Of a stretch of DNA of 64,000 nt, positions 46,001 through 56,189 are shown one piece after another. Below the pieces are notes generated by a model. The model had not been told where the DNA came from and made no database searches. It was given only the letters and a program-made list of their open reading frames with translations. The stretch spans positions 4,049,501 through 4,113,500 of the forward strand of contig NC_059421.1 of the NCBI RefSeq assembly GCF_905220565.1. Reading direction: 5' to 3'. The translations under genes and the position numbers were made by a program. How positions within the stretch are numbered: the stretch's first letter is position 1; each line of letters opens with the position of its first letter. Source of the DNA: Melitaea cinxia. Its lineage: Eukaryota; Arthropoda; Insecta; Lepidoptera; Nymphalidae.

Positions 46001-46480
46001 TTCTTTGTGCTTTTTTCATATTGAGGAGTGATGATGGGGAAGCAGTTGGATGTCGAGGCGCAGCTTTTACCATGCGGATTCCCTAGGCTAAGCCGACCAT
46101 TAGAGGAGCTCATCTGGAGACTGCGGGGACGCCCGAGCCCCCCTGGAAATCGCCACCGGGTCCTCCCACCCAGTCGCCAACTGGCACGGTGGAGCCATCC
46201 CAGGATTTTTCGCGAGGTGGCGGGGCAGCCTTTGCCACGTGGCTGGCGCGCTAGGGCCCCCAACTGCCTGCGGTCGGTCAACGGCAAGACCGTGCCTCGG
46301 ATCCCGCTACCCTCCAGTATGAGCTACCCGGTACAGTGCAGTCCAAGATTCCGAAAAAAAAAAAAACTGCGCAAGCTGCGCAACTGACACTCTTCTAATC
46401 CCCCAAAGGCACTGGTACTCCCGCTCACAGACGGAACGCAGCAAGCTGCTTGGCGTCTGGTTCCGACGGGATTTAATAAG
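42990..46480 (-). mobile_element. Near-complete CR1/Jockey-group LINE
   Basis: The element runs on the minus strand from a GC-rich 5' region (about 46480-46074) through one long gene to a short 3' UTR and a 41-base A tail (T run 42990-43030). Its base composition is far richer in GC than the flanks. The 5' boundary is placed where the composition drops, near GGTTCCGACGGGATTTAATA. About 400 bp precede the gene; a minus-strand frame at 46287-45988 overlaps its start and could be the end of an ORF1, or chance. Target duplications could not be settled. A near-identical 3' fragment lies at 23.7-24.5 kb. Confidence 0.85.
43068..46073 (-). CDS. Endonuclease-reverse transcriptase of the LINE
   Basis: Intact 1001-residue protein. 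Residues about 38-255 form an apurinic-type endonuclease: N43 in LINIRGLHSN, E70 in LTETQ, GDFNAHH at 176-182, and SDHCLV at 251-256. Residues about 495-760 are the reverse transcriptase: SGPDGIP (500-506), YRPIAITS, LDISKAFDRVW (about 628-638), AGVPQGSVLS (about 684-693) and the catalytic GYADD (711-715). The C-terminal part includes AKEWNSLPASVF, as in CR1/Jockey-group proteins, and ends SSTSSVL. I see no zinc knuckle. The protein would nick target DNA and prime reverse transcription from it. The ATG at 46071-46073 is the first in frame and gives a basic N-terminus. No stop or frameshift is seen, so it may be recently active. The exact clade is uncertain. Confidence 0.9.
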   Translation of the reverse strand: MVKAAPRHPTASPSSLLNMKKAQRRKKVKKRLHFLPLKVHLINIRGLHSNIDPVYHHLETVKPHLFFLTETQIKCPADATYLNYPCYSLEHKFKEHAGVCVYVRNDICYKRLRCFEATGFSTLWVLVDTGVDKTVYACVYRSHSGDQETTRLFDHLTEMADKAQQRYPTAELVFLGDFNAHHEQWLFPYEKTCHAGREARKFALALDLTQMVQVATRVPDIASHTANCLDLLLTTDPDRHSVSVSAPLGSSDHCLVKSISTASPPDNCPRGTRRVWRYELADWEEMRHFYASFPWREVCFSSGDPSCSAEAVAGVIRQGMEYFIPFSDISLDHKSRPWYNAESAHAEALKESAYKAWVQVRDAKAGARRVRTRKKAFNSAAKSCKRILQKARFDHIRRIGAKLASYPPGSKQFWSLSKAVESNFCRPTLPPLQKPDGSLAHSAVEKANLFASLFASNSRLDASSTQPPSLPRCDSSMQEITIHNKEVRRVLLNLDVNKTSGPDGIPARVLKACAPELSPVLTRLYRLSLQTRTVPKSWKLANVQPVPKKGSRVNPCNYRPIAITSMLCKVMEKVLNSKLLNYLEDNELLSDHQYGFRQGRSTGDLLVYVTHCWGEAIEKHGEALAVSLDISKAFDRVWHASLLSKLPAYGIPVDFCSWISDFLSERSIRVVVDGCSSDLMDINAGVPQGSVLSATLFLLHINDMLRPGIVGYADDSTIVERYLSSAKDSRDVIRSQREALVERTNSVLEQVSQWGDCNLVTFNAAKTQACLFSTKRSPFNLTPTFRGTPVPVSDTLDLLGIELNSNLNFGNYIESKAQTAARKLGILNKVKRYFTPKQLLTLYKAQIRSCMEYCSHLWDGSAKYQLATLDSVERRAKRLIGNASLVKSLHTLAHRRKVASLTVFYRLYFGECALELHELIPPSPFFHRTFRRTAGFHSYLIDIPFIRTKRFESSFLMRTAKEWNSLPASVFPSSYNPNIFKARVNRLLLGELAPSSTSSVL

Positions 46481-47460
46481 AAAATTCGTTTTTGAGCCAA
46501 TGTTTATATACCCATTTATATAGGCGTTACTAATACTACAAAATACATATTATAGTCATTGAGTAAGCTTTTTTACCTATTGTTTTAGTATCTTATCGAA
46601 TATAAGATTTTCGATGTATAAGATTTCAAATTAACATAGTTATTTTCATTACTTAAAAAATCGACAATTTCAAATTAACATACTTATTTTCATTATTTAA
46701 AACGGGATGTTTGGCATAATTTTTTTTAATTTTTTTTTACCACTCGATATTGTGAATTTCGTTTGTAGAACACGGAATCGAGCGTTGAGTGAACGTAAAA
46801 CAAGGGACAATAGTATAGGTTAGTGACAATACATAGTAGTGGTGAACAGTGTTTAGGTAGGAAACGTACGAAAAAGGACGTAGTACGATATGGACACTTC
46901 TATTGCCGTCAACATCTACCTGCAAACTTAATCGACCTCCGGAAAATAAAATTAAAAAACATGGTAAATATCCCGTTTTTAATAATCTTATTGAATGTAT
47001 TAGGCTAGTAGCATCATTATAAAAAAAATGTAGAAAAATCTCCAGAAATCAAACTGAACGGAATTTGTTGATGTGTTTACAATCATTATTAAATTTACTC
47101 TATTTTGACTGTATAAAACTCATTTTGTAACAGTTTATAATGTTCTTGGCTCAAAGTCAATCGATGAGCCAGATACAAGTTTGTCGACAACTTCCTTCAC
47201 AAATATATAAAGTTTGTATAGTAGTTGCGGCCGACGGAGTAAGTCGATACAAGTTACTCGAGTAACTTATCCGATCTTTAGGAAAAAGTTTCGCAGTTTT
47301 GCTTGAAACGCGAAAACATTCCGGCGTTGATAAAATGATATTGTTGACGTTTATCAATTTTATATATATATATATATATATATATGTACCAATTTTTTTT
47401 AAATAATCGCATCATACTCAATCGCCCCCCGTATATGAAATATACATTAGGCAGTGGTTA
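46481..47460. other. AT-rich spacer with an 18-bp palindrome
   Basis: AAGTTACTCGAGTAACTT at 47251-47268 is a perfect palindrome within a slightly GC-richer stretch (about 47150-47340). A (TA)n run follows at 47363-47385. Short frames at 46737-47008 and 47157-47357 have no motif. Confidence 0.4.
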
Positions 47461-47530
47461 CAGGCCCAACAACATACACAATACACAAACGCCCAAAACA
47501 CAATAAACATCTTATGCACTTTACATAAAA
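47461..47530 (-). repeat. SINE family B fragment
   Basis: ACAACATACACAATACACAA, ACGCCCAAAACACAATAAAC and ATCTTATG correspond to the CATAAGATGTTTATT...GGGCGTTTGTG part of family B on the minus strand. There is no head or tail. Confidence 0.5.
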
Positions 47531-47670
47531 TATACACTTACTTTTTTATTTATATTATACATCACTAACACAAATACAAAGTTTAATGTTTATTTAATGA
47601 TATTGGACCGAATTCGAGACCAACATCTAGTTGCCTAGCACTTCTCCGAGATATCGATATAATTAGATTA

Positions 47671-47870
47671 TCTTATACTTATATAAAATTCTCGTGTCAG
47701 TGTTAGTTAAAATATTACTCCGAAACGGCTGGACCAATTATTATGAAATGTTGTGTGCATATCGGGTAGGTCTGAGAATCGGCCAACTTCTATTTTTCCT
47801 ACTTTTAAGTTATAATAGGAAGGGGGTTAATAATATATATGGCAAAACAACGTTTGCGGGGTCAGGTAGT
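47671..47870 (+). mobile_element. Small non-autonomous Helitron, diverged
   Basis: TATATAAAATTCTCGTGTC, CTCCGAAACGGCTGGACCAA, TGTGCATATCGGGTAGGTCT and TGGCAAAACAACGTTTGCGG end GGGTCAGGTAGT. The copy at 56.59 kb has the standard CTAGT end; here the terminus is mutated. Confidence 0.7.
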
Positions 47871-47927
47871 AGACCGACTAAAAAATTTACTTTTAACTTT
47901 TTCATTAATACGAGACCGTTAGATTCA

Positions 47928-48215
47928 TTTTTTTTTTTATGTCACTAGGTCGACAAACAAGCGAACGGCTCACCTGATGGTAAGCGATTACCGTAGCTTA
48001 TAGACGCCTGCAACACCAGAAGCATCGCAAGCGCGTTGCCGACCCAATCCCCAATCCCCCCAGGAGCTCTGGTCACCTTACTCACCAACAGGAACACAAT
48101 ACTGCTTGAAAACAGTATTATTTTGCTGTGATCTTCTGTAAGGTCGAGGTACTACCCCATTCGGGCTGCTCCATATTTTGAGCAGGAAATTCCTGCTGTG
48201 CCCTACCTCAGTTAA
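47928..48215 (-). repeat. SINE-like retroposon (family A), full copy, inverted
   Basis: A T-rich tail, then ATGTCACTAGGTCGACAAAC, GCTCACCTGATGGTAAGCGA, CTCACCAACAGGAACACAAT and TGCTGTGCCCTACCTCAGTT. It spans both ends of the family, and a chance minus-strand frame at 48078-48317 overlaps it. Confidence 0.8.
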
Positions 48216-48425
48216 TTCTTCCTTCAAACATTTGATACGCAATAAGATTACACATAATAAACCCGGTACTGCAGTAGCTTCGTGTAAACATTTATACCCG
48301 TTGCTTAAAGTATACATTTAGCACGTTTAGCTTCATAATTGAGGTGAGAATTCGGATAAAGCTTACGTTTGTTTTTCTTTTTTTTTTATATATTTTTAGG
48401 CAAATGATGAGAAGATTACCTAGAG

Positions 48426-50794
48426 CAGGGGTGTCAAAGATACGGCCCGCGATCACTATATGTCACAGAAAGAAGAATCATGACTTCACTCGATTCCTCT
48501 ACGGAAGTTTCTGGCCTGCCTACACATTTTAAATCTATAATCTATAATCTATAATAATATATATAAACGCGAAAGGTCATTCATCACGAAATCTCCGAAA
48601 CTATAACACCTACAAACTTAAAATTTGGCAAGTAGGCTCCTTATAGGACGTAGACATCCGCTAAGAACGGATTTTACGAAACTCAACCCCTAAGGGGGTA
48701 AAATGGGGGTTGGAAGTTTGTATGAGAGTCCCATGTTTTTGACGTAAGAGATTTGAAATTTAAAATGTATGCTCTATAGATGGTGAGGAAGCGTTCAAAT
48801 AATGTATCGTTAGAAATCAACCCCCTTTTGGGGTTAAAACGGGGGATGGTAGGTTGACTTACTCATCACGAAATCTCCGAAACTATAACACCTACAAACT
48901 TAAAATTTGGCAGGTAGGTTCCTTATAGGACTTAAACATCCGCTAAGAACGGATGTTACGAAATTCGACCCCTAACGGGATAAAACGGGGGTTGGAAGTT
49001 TGTATGAAAGTCCTATGTTTTTGAAGTAAGAGACTTGAAATTTAAAATGTATACTCTATAGACGGTGAGAAGGTATCTAAATTATGTGTCTTTAGAAATC
49101 AACCCCTTCTTGGGGTTAAAACGGGGGATGGTAGGTTGACTCGCTCATCACGAAATCTTCGAAACTGTAACAGATACAAACTTGAAATTTGACAGATAGT
49201 TTCTTTATAGGGTGTAGACATCTGTAAAGAACGAATTTTACGAAACTCGACCCCTAAGGGGGTAAAACGGGGGTTGGTAGTTTGTATGAAAGTCTTATGT
49301 TTTTGAAATAAGATACTTGAAATTTAAAATGTATGCTCTACAGATGGTGAGAAGGTGTCTAAATAATGTATCTTTAGAAATCAACTCCCTTTTGGGGTTA
49401 AAACGGGGGTGGTAGGTTGACTCACTCATCATGAAATCTCCGCAACTAAAACAGCCACAAACTTGAAATCTGGCAGGTAGGTTCCTTATAGGGCGTAGAC
49501 ATCCGTTAATACCGAGTTTTATGAAACTCGGCCCCTAAAGGGGTAAAACGGGAGTTGGAAGTTTGTATGAAAGTGCTATGTTTTTGAAGTAAGAGACTTT
49601 AAATTTAAAATGCATCTTCTATAAATGGTGAGAAGGTGTCCAAATAATCTATCTTTAGAAATCCACTCCCTTTTGGGGTTAAAACGGGTGATGGTAGGTT
49701 GACTCACTCATCACGGAATCTCCGAAACTATAACAGCCACAAACTTAAAGTTTGCAGGTAGGTTCCTTATAGGGCGTAGACATCTATTAAGAACTGATTT
49801 TATGAAACTCGACCCCTAAGGGGTTAAAAGTGGGGTTGAAAGTTTGTATGAAAGTCCTATGTTTTTGAAGTAAGAGACTTGAAATTTAAAAGGTATGCTT
49901 TATAGATGGTGAGGAGGTGTCTAAATAATGATCTTTAGAAATAACGTTCCTTTTGGGGTTAAAATGGGGAATGGTAAGTTAACTTACTCATCACGAAATC
50001 TCCGAAACTATAACACCTACAAACTTGAAATTTGGCAAGTAGGTTCCTTATAGGACGTAGATATTCGCTAAGAACTGATTTTACGAAACTCGACCCTTAA
50101 AGGGATAAAACGGGGGTTGGAAATTTGTATCAAAATCCTATGTTTTGAAGTAAGAGACTTGAAATTTAAAATGTATGCTCTATAGATGGTGAGGAGGGGT
50201 CCAAATAATGTATCGTAATCTATATATATAAAAAAGCAAGGTCACTGACTCACTCATCACAAGAACTCAAAAACCGCTGGATGGTCCATCCATCCAGGAT
50301 GGACAAAGATTAAATTTGAAATTAGATTATAGTTAGTAGACGTCCGCTAAGAACGGATTTTGCGATATTCCACCGCTAAGGGGCTTTGATTGGGGTTGAT
50401 AGTTTGTATGAAACATATACAGCAGCTATAAGTTCGCCTGATAGGTTATTTAAAAAAATAATTTGCGTTAAAAATCTTAATAGTACATATCTTCATAACT
50501 ATGCGAACGTAGTCGCGGGTAACAGTTGTAGTAACAGGTACTATAAAACAAAGTCCCCAAAAGTGTATGTGATCGATTCCCTCAAAATCTACTGAATGGA
50601 TTTTTATGCGGTTTCACCAATGGAGAGAGGGGTTCAAGAGGAAGGTTTACGGAACGGCTAAGCCGATTTTGATGATAGTTTCACTGGAGGTTTACCGGGA
50701 AAACTTTGTGACACACTGATTTCAACGCGAGCGAAGCCGCGGGCACAGCTAGTTTAATATAAGGCTCTCTGCAAAATTGAGTTTAACACCCCTG
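48426..50794. mobile_element. hAT-like non-autonomous shell around a Helitron array
   Basis: The left end CAGGGGTGTCAAAGATACGG (48426) and the right end GAGTTTAACACCCCTG (ending 50794) are inverted repeats of the CAGGGGTGTYAAA type known from hAT elements. The 8-bp flanks ACCTAGAG and ACCTACAT agree at 6 of 8 positions, as expected for an old hAT target duplication. The shell's own sequence is short: 48426-48540 and 50753-50794. Everything between is the Helitron composite. No hAT transposase is present. Confidence 0.55.
48541..50752 (+). mobile_element. Helitron composite with ~280-bp tandem array
   Basis: It starts with three TCTATAA units (48534-48554) and ends GCCGCGGGCACAGCTAGT. Between them a unit is repeated: its CATCACGAAATCTCCGAAAC landmark occurs near 48582, 48864, 49146, 49437, 49709 and 49989, a spacing of 272-291 bp. 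Each unit also carries ACGGGGGTTGGAAGTTTGTA and CTATAGATGGTGAGAAGG. A last, more diverged unit begins at about 50219 with TCTATATATATAAAAAAGCA and leads into the 3' terminal module (50390-50752). Insertion lies between A and T. No Rep/helicase gene is present. A second copy lies inverted at 60.9-64 kb. Confidence 0.75.
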
Positions 50795-50983
50795 ACCTAC
50801 ATGGGCTATGGATTCCTTACTTTACGGTTCATAATTAACCAGTCTCGTCAAAAAGTATTATATTTTCTAAAGGCTTGGCGATCTGGAGTTACCTCATTAG
50901 TTACCTTCATTTATTGTCAATCCCTAGATGTGATATATATTTCAGAGATATCTTCGTTTACGAGTAGGCAACCTCTCCTTATA

Positions 50984-51239
50984 TCTATAATATAAAAATG
51001 AGTCGCTGAATGTGTTGCTAAGCGCAAAACTAGAGAACGGTTGGACCGATTTCGCTAATTCTTTTTTTTAAATATTCCTTGAAGTACGAGGATGGTTCTT
51101 ACGGAGAGAAAAATTAAAAAAAAATTTAAATTTCCTGAAAAAGTCTAAAAACAACACTTTTCTATACTCCCATACAAAAGATTTTGATAATACTTAAAAG
51201 TCACTGTTAGGCGATACGAAGTTCGCCGGGTCAGCTAGT
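50984..51239 (+). mobile_element. Non-autonomous Helitron, 256 bp
   Basis: The 5' end is TCTATAATATAAAAATGAGT and the 3' end is CGAAGTTCGCCGGGTCAGCTAGT, given here as CGAAGTTCGCC then GGGTCAGCTAGT. CGAAGTTCG is the short terminal hairpin typical of Helitrons. It sits between A and T with no duplication. Confidence 0.8.
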
Positions 51240-51470
51240 TTTAATATACAATGGTAGAGTAACATAACAATATTTTAAGAGTACACAAAAGTGTACGTAG
51301 TACGTTTTCTTGTTATCTTCGCCAGAATGAAGACAAAAGTATATAAATAAAAATGAATTGCTAAATGTATTTCTAAAAGAAAAAGCTTGAGAACGTATAC
51401 CTACTTTTTGGTACATTTTTATAGTATAAAAAAATTAGAAAATTTTAGAAAACCTAATGCCTAATTTAAG

Positions 51471-51596
51471 ATTCCGCAATGCTTGAAGACAAGAGATTGC
51501 CGGTGTAGGCTGGATGAGGGATTGCAGAAAACCAGGATGTCTGGCGCGAACTTGGGGAGGCCTATGTCCAGCAGTGAACTGCAATAGGCTGAGCTA
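51471..51596 (+). repeat. RTE-type LINE 3' end with internal deletion
   Basis: GATTCCGCAATGCTTGAAGA (matching 57676 onward) is joined directly to AGATTGCCGGTGTAGGCTGG (matching 58038 onward). It then runs through the C-terminal GWMR...ENQDVWRELGEAY-type region to AGGCCTATGTCCAGCAGTGA and ATAGGCTGAG. About 340 bp present in the 57-kb copy are missing. Confidence 0.75.
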
Positions 51597-51599
51597 TTA

Positions 51600-51999
51600 A
51601 AAAAAATAACGTGTGATATACTAAAAAAACGTGTTTTAATATAAAATTGGTAATGTCTTGCTAACTTCGTAGGTCGTTTCATATGATACTAATGATATGA
51701 TACTAATGATTGACTGATATCAATCGGTGACCTAAGAATTAATTAATATGTTATTTAAGACTTGTGTACATACCTAATAAGATGTATAATTATGTATGTG
51801 TATGTTTTATGTATGTATGTATGTGTGTATATATGTGTTTCATACATTATATACTAAAATATTTACTTATCTATATGTTTTTTTCTTTTCTTTTTTTTTA
51901 AATAATTATGTAAGTTTTTCATATCGTAGTTTTTACCTATTTATAATTGATCTTTACTCCATAATTTGTGCACACCTTAACCGCTGCTACTGTATCGTG
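51600..51999. other. AT-rich spacer with (TATG)n
   Basis: TATGTATG repeats lie at about 51794-51835. The right part (from about 51950) may already belong to the family D LINE tail, because CTGCTACTGTATCGTGTCCT also precedes the 19.6-kb copy in similar form. Confidence 0.4.
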
Positions 52000-52133
52000 T
52001 CCTGTACCCAAAGGTTATCTGGAAGAGATCGCTATTTGGCGATAAGATCGCCTTTGTACATCAACTATTGTGTCTTTCTTTATATGTGTCTGTATTTCGG
52101 TGTACATTAAGAATAAATAAATAAATAAATAAA
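52000..52133 (+). repeat. LINE 3' end (family D)
   Basis: TGTACCCAAAGGTTATCTGG, AAGAGATCGCTATTTGGCGA, TAAGATCGCCTTTGTACATC and ATTTCGGTGTACATTAAGAA end in (TAAA)n. Confidence 0.65.
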
Positions 52134-53249
52134 TACCTGTATGAACTTGTCTGCTCATCTATAAAGAAGAAACCTTGGTCCTTCACGCCGCTCTTTCGAG
52201 GGTCGACTGAGAAATTCCCTAAAAAGAATAAAGATCATTATTAAGTATTTACTACTGCAATAAGAAAGACGACTTTACCTATAAGGATAAAAAATCCAGA
52301 AACAAATATTTATAGTATTAATGCAAACATCAAACTCGGACCCGTGGACATTAATGGGACTTTTAACAGACACAAACAAACAACACACAAGAATATTTGC
52401 TCGTAGCCAATTTATAACTTGATATTTTATACAAGCAGCTTATTGTATGCTTGTAGCATTTTTCATTAAAGTCTACTCCATAAAAATCTTAATTAAATTC
52501 AGCCTTTACACTATTATTTTACCAGAAAATATAAAAGCAAAAATTTTACCATAAATTCAATTTTGAATCAAATTTGAATCGTTAAATATTAACCGAAAAT
52601 AAATATCCAATCTAATTTTCGGTCTATTCACAAAAAATAAATTAACGTATAAAATTATGAAGTAAAAGCAAAAAGCCGTTCTTTCAGTAATAATATATAA
52701 ACAAAGACCTACCTGTGTCGACGATATTAATTTTAGAAAATGTTAATAAATAAATTAAGACAGACGCCCTCGTGTCGCCTTTAACTCGGTAAGGACCTTA
52801 AATAAGTTATTTCGTACTTGATTATCAAATTTCTGTGACTTATTTTCTTTACTTTTTAAAAATGAAATTTTTAAATTATATTCTTTTTTCTTCATAATAT
52901 GGACATATTTAAATTTGCAAAAAATGACGATTCAAAAGTGCTTTTGAAGCCTATTGAAACGAATAAATTTAAATAATCCATAAATTTACGGACTACATTG
53001 TTTAATCATCTAATTTATGGCAACTCATGGTGAAGACGATAAAGTAAAACTAAATACCACGAAACTACTAAGTAACTAAATAAATAAATAAATAGATAAA
53101 TAAATAAATAAATATGAATAAATAATATATTATTCATTGAGTGGATCTAATTTTTTGAACGCCATTAATAAATAAACTTCCTAAGCCTAACCTTAAATAA
53201 CTGTTTTTTTTTTTTTTTTAATCTTACTTTGGTTTCAATAATTGTGTAT
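52134..53249. other. AT-rich spacer with (AAAT)n
   Basis: (AAAT)n with one GATA interruption lies at 53076-53114. Nothing else recognised. Confidence 0.4.
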
Positions 53250-53510
53250 GCTCGCAAACGAAAAAAAAACGAACTTCAATTGCATTAACAAGTAGTATAC
53301 ATCGTAAATAGACGAAAAAATAGTCAAGCAAATACGCGTTACAAAATATTACTAAAAAGTGATCAGATCTTGATTAAATTTAAATGGGACCACATGACAA
53401 TCTTTCGATTAAAAAAAGAAACATCGAAACCGCTCCAGCCACTCAAAAGTTCTAAGGTAACATGCGTAAAAGAAAAAAATACATTCGAATCGAGAACCGA
53501 ACAATAGTAG
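53250..53510 (-). repeat. Family H fragment
   Basis: CGAACTTCAATTGCATTAAC, GTAAATAGACGAAAAAATAG, CAAATACGCGTTACAAAATA and GGGACCACATGACAATCTTT followed by GAATCGAGAACC match the family right half read in reverse. The terminal CCGACTTC is lost. Confidence 0.55.
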
Positions 53511-54016
53511 TAATTAATATGATGAGTAGAACTTGATCATAACAGTCTCTTTTTTCACTTAATTTAATTTAATTCTTATATAAAATCTTATTTTTAGTCT
53601 TCTCTATATTATAATTAGAAACATCTACTAGTGTACGTGAGTTATTTATAAATCAAAAGCGAAATTTTGACGTAGTTATGACCCTAGTTTTAGCGCAAAA
53701 TTTTAAAATGTAAAAACGGAAAGCATTTATAAAGCTTAAATTGAACATATTGAGTGAAGTTGGCTGCGAACAAAGAAAGGTTCATTGCCGGCTTCACTCG
53801 GCTTCACTGAATTAATGAAGTTATCAACTTCAGTAAATTTCTCTAATTGACGTTTCTCTCGAATGAATTTATAAACGTACTAAGTATATATTTTTTTAAT
53901 TAAAACTGGGCACAGTTTACGCTTTCTGACTTCACTTAGTCACAAGTTGATTTGAAATTTGAGGGTAATTTTATAATTTTGACACATACACACACCCACA
54001 CACCAACATATCTATA
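53511..54016. other. AT-rich spacer
   Basis: GGCTTCACTCGGCTTCACTG at about 53791-53810 is a small direct duplication (GGCTTCACT twice). Nothing else recognised. Confidence 0.4.
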
Positions 54017-54346
54017 ACTAGCTGTGCTCGCGACTTCGTCCGCGTGGAATTTAACAAAAAAGTTATTGTTCAGTTCGCAGAGTTATAAAATAGATAAATT
54101 TCTAAAATAAAAATGGCCTAAGTGGCTCCTCGTTACATTTGCTATCTACCAATGATAGTCCCGTCAAAATCAATCCAGCCGTTTCAGAGATTAGCCGGAA
54201 CAAACAGACAGACAGGCAGACAAAAATTGTAAAAAAAATATATTTTGGTATATGTACCTTGTATTGTATCCATCCATATGCATTTAGTAAAAAGCGGTTA
54301 TTTTAATATTACAAGCAGACACTCCAATTTTATTTATTTGTATAGA
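54017..54346 (-). mobile_element. Non-autonomous Helitron, 330 bp, both ends present
   Basis: On the minus strand the 5' end is TCTATACAAATAAATAAAAT at 54346. The body has GAGTGTCTGCTTGTAATATT, GTCTGTCTGTTTGTTCCGGC and TTTCAGAGATTAGCC-type blocks. The 3' end is GCGGACGAAGTCGCGAGCAC followed by AGCTAGT at 54017. Confidence 0.8.
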
Positions 54347-54955
54347 TGGTGTTCTATTTTACTATAATAGATTACTCTACAAATAATAAAATTATGATTT
54401 GTGAGCGTCTATTTGCAGTGTATGATGATAATAATTTTGAATAATCTTATTGATTCTAGAAAGATATAACATATACATTTTAGGTTGTGTTGGTTTCTTA
54501 TAAAACAAATAAATAGTCTAATATGGTGTGTAATAAAAACACACTTCACTCCCTAAATCCGCAAAACGACCCTTAAGATTTATTCCAGAATATATGAGCT
54601 TTGACAGAATTCGTACATTATGGCTTTATTAATAGGGATATCTTGCTATTGACATTTTCATATCCTGTCGTATATTGATTTCGAAAGTCAAACAAAATCG
54701 ACTGCGTGATTTGTTTTGACAATCTTCTCGTTTATAAGTATTAAGTCGAATTCTACTGTGAAGTAAAAAAAATATTTGTGCTAAGTTTAACAATACAAAA
54801 TTATATTTATAATAAAACTGTAACTGGTTTAATTCCTCTACATTTAAGATATTTAAACATTTACTTGGAGTAAACTTTATTATTGATACTGATTTCACAT
54901 GTGTTTATTTTTTTTATTCTTTGTCCCTCTGCCTGTCTCTCTGTACCACTATATA
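54347..54955. other. AT-rich spacer
   Basis: Nothing recognised. The 89-codon minus frame at 54629-54898 has no motif. Confidence 0.4.
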
Positions 54956-55239
54956 ACTGAGGTAGGGCACAGCAGGAATTTCCTGCTCAAAATATGGAGC
55001 AGCCCGACTGGGGTAGTACCTCGACCTTACAGAAGATCACAGCTAAATAATACTGTTTTCAAGAATTATTATGTTCCTGTTGGTAAGGTGACCAGAGCTC
55101 CTGGGGGGGATTGGGGATTGGGTCGGCAACGCGCTTGCGATGCTTCTGGTGTTGCAAGCGTCTATAAGCTACGGTAATCTCTTACCATCAGGTGAGCCGT
55201 ACGCTTGTTTGTCGATCTAGTGGTATAATAAAAAAAAAA
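54956..55239 (+). repeat. SINE-like retroposon (family A), full copy
   Basis: ACTGAGGTAGGGCACAGCAG to GTCGATCTAGTGGTATAATA and an A run. Compared with 16.5 kb it lacks about seven bases after CCTGTTGGT and is otherwise very close, so it is a young copy. The chance frame at 54899-55177 reads through it. Confidence 0.8.
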
Positions 55240-55619
55240 CACGGCCGTGCTCGATCGCAATAAAAATACCAATTAAAATTTTGATCTATCACTATGTAAT
55301 AATTACTTACAGAAACTAAAGATTTGGGTACACGAATAATAAACGCGCCGTTTTTAAGAAAATAAATAATATAAAGATAAACAGACGCTTTACCACATAA
55401 ATATTTTAGGGTGGTTTTATCGTTCGTATTTGTCTCGTATTGATTTCGAAAGTCAAACAAAATCAAAAGAGTGTCTGGGCTTCTAGTATTTCGCCCTACT
55501 GAGGGTTACGTAGGTATTAAACGTAACACATGCATAAACCAATAATATCCCATTCGAGAACGCGGTGAGGAAATACTTAAAAAGAGTCTACAAAGTTTTC
55601 CTTGAAATAGATAAGTATA
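55240..55619. other. Spacer before the 4.3-kb putative transposon
   Basis: GATTTCGAAAGTCAAACAAA at 55441 also occurs at 54678, a short direct repeat. No gene recognised. Confidence 0.35.
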
Positions 55620-56189
55620 TCGCACCCTTAATAAAACAAAGATGTAACTCAAAAATCGCAATTTGTGGGAATTGGCGTTTGAAGTTTAGCACTTTTTCCG
55701 CATTGTGTTTGATTAAAAATTACCAATTATTTGTAATGCTTTTAATGACTTTTATTATTGATATCAGTAGTTTAAAGTACAGAGATTAATAGAATAATAG
55801 AAAAACAACTGTGTTAAAATCTATAATAGCTGTAAAATGGAGATGAAAAAAAAGTTCCGACTTAAATCTCTTTATGCCAAAAATTACTTAATATTTTAGG
55901 TAGTATTTCAAAAAAATTCTCTTTGGTATTAAAACATAACAAAAAGTTTTAAAAATAAATCACAATGTTTCGTTTTATGATTATTTAATTGTAATTATGA
56001 TGCTGTATGTACTAATGCATCATTTTTTTATAAAACGAAAACTGAAATTTATCACCTTTTTTTTAAATTAAACAAATTTTTATTAATCTTTCGATATTTA
56101 TATATCTCTTTATGGCTACAAATATTGTTTTTTAAACAAAACAAAAACTATACACTATTATAAGAATTAGGTACAATTAGTCTCTAGTA

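Noticed and set aside
48575..50215. CRISPR-like array
   Set aside because: Units of about 280 bp diverge throughout and have no constant repeat with unique spacers. It is a eukaryotic tandem array within a Helitron.
51796..52110. 104-codon plus-strand frame rich in Y, F, C and L
   Set aside because: Arises from (TATG)n and T-rich sequence running into a LINE 3' tail.
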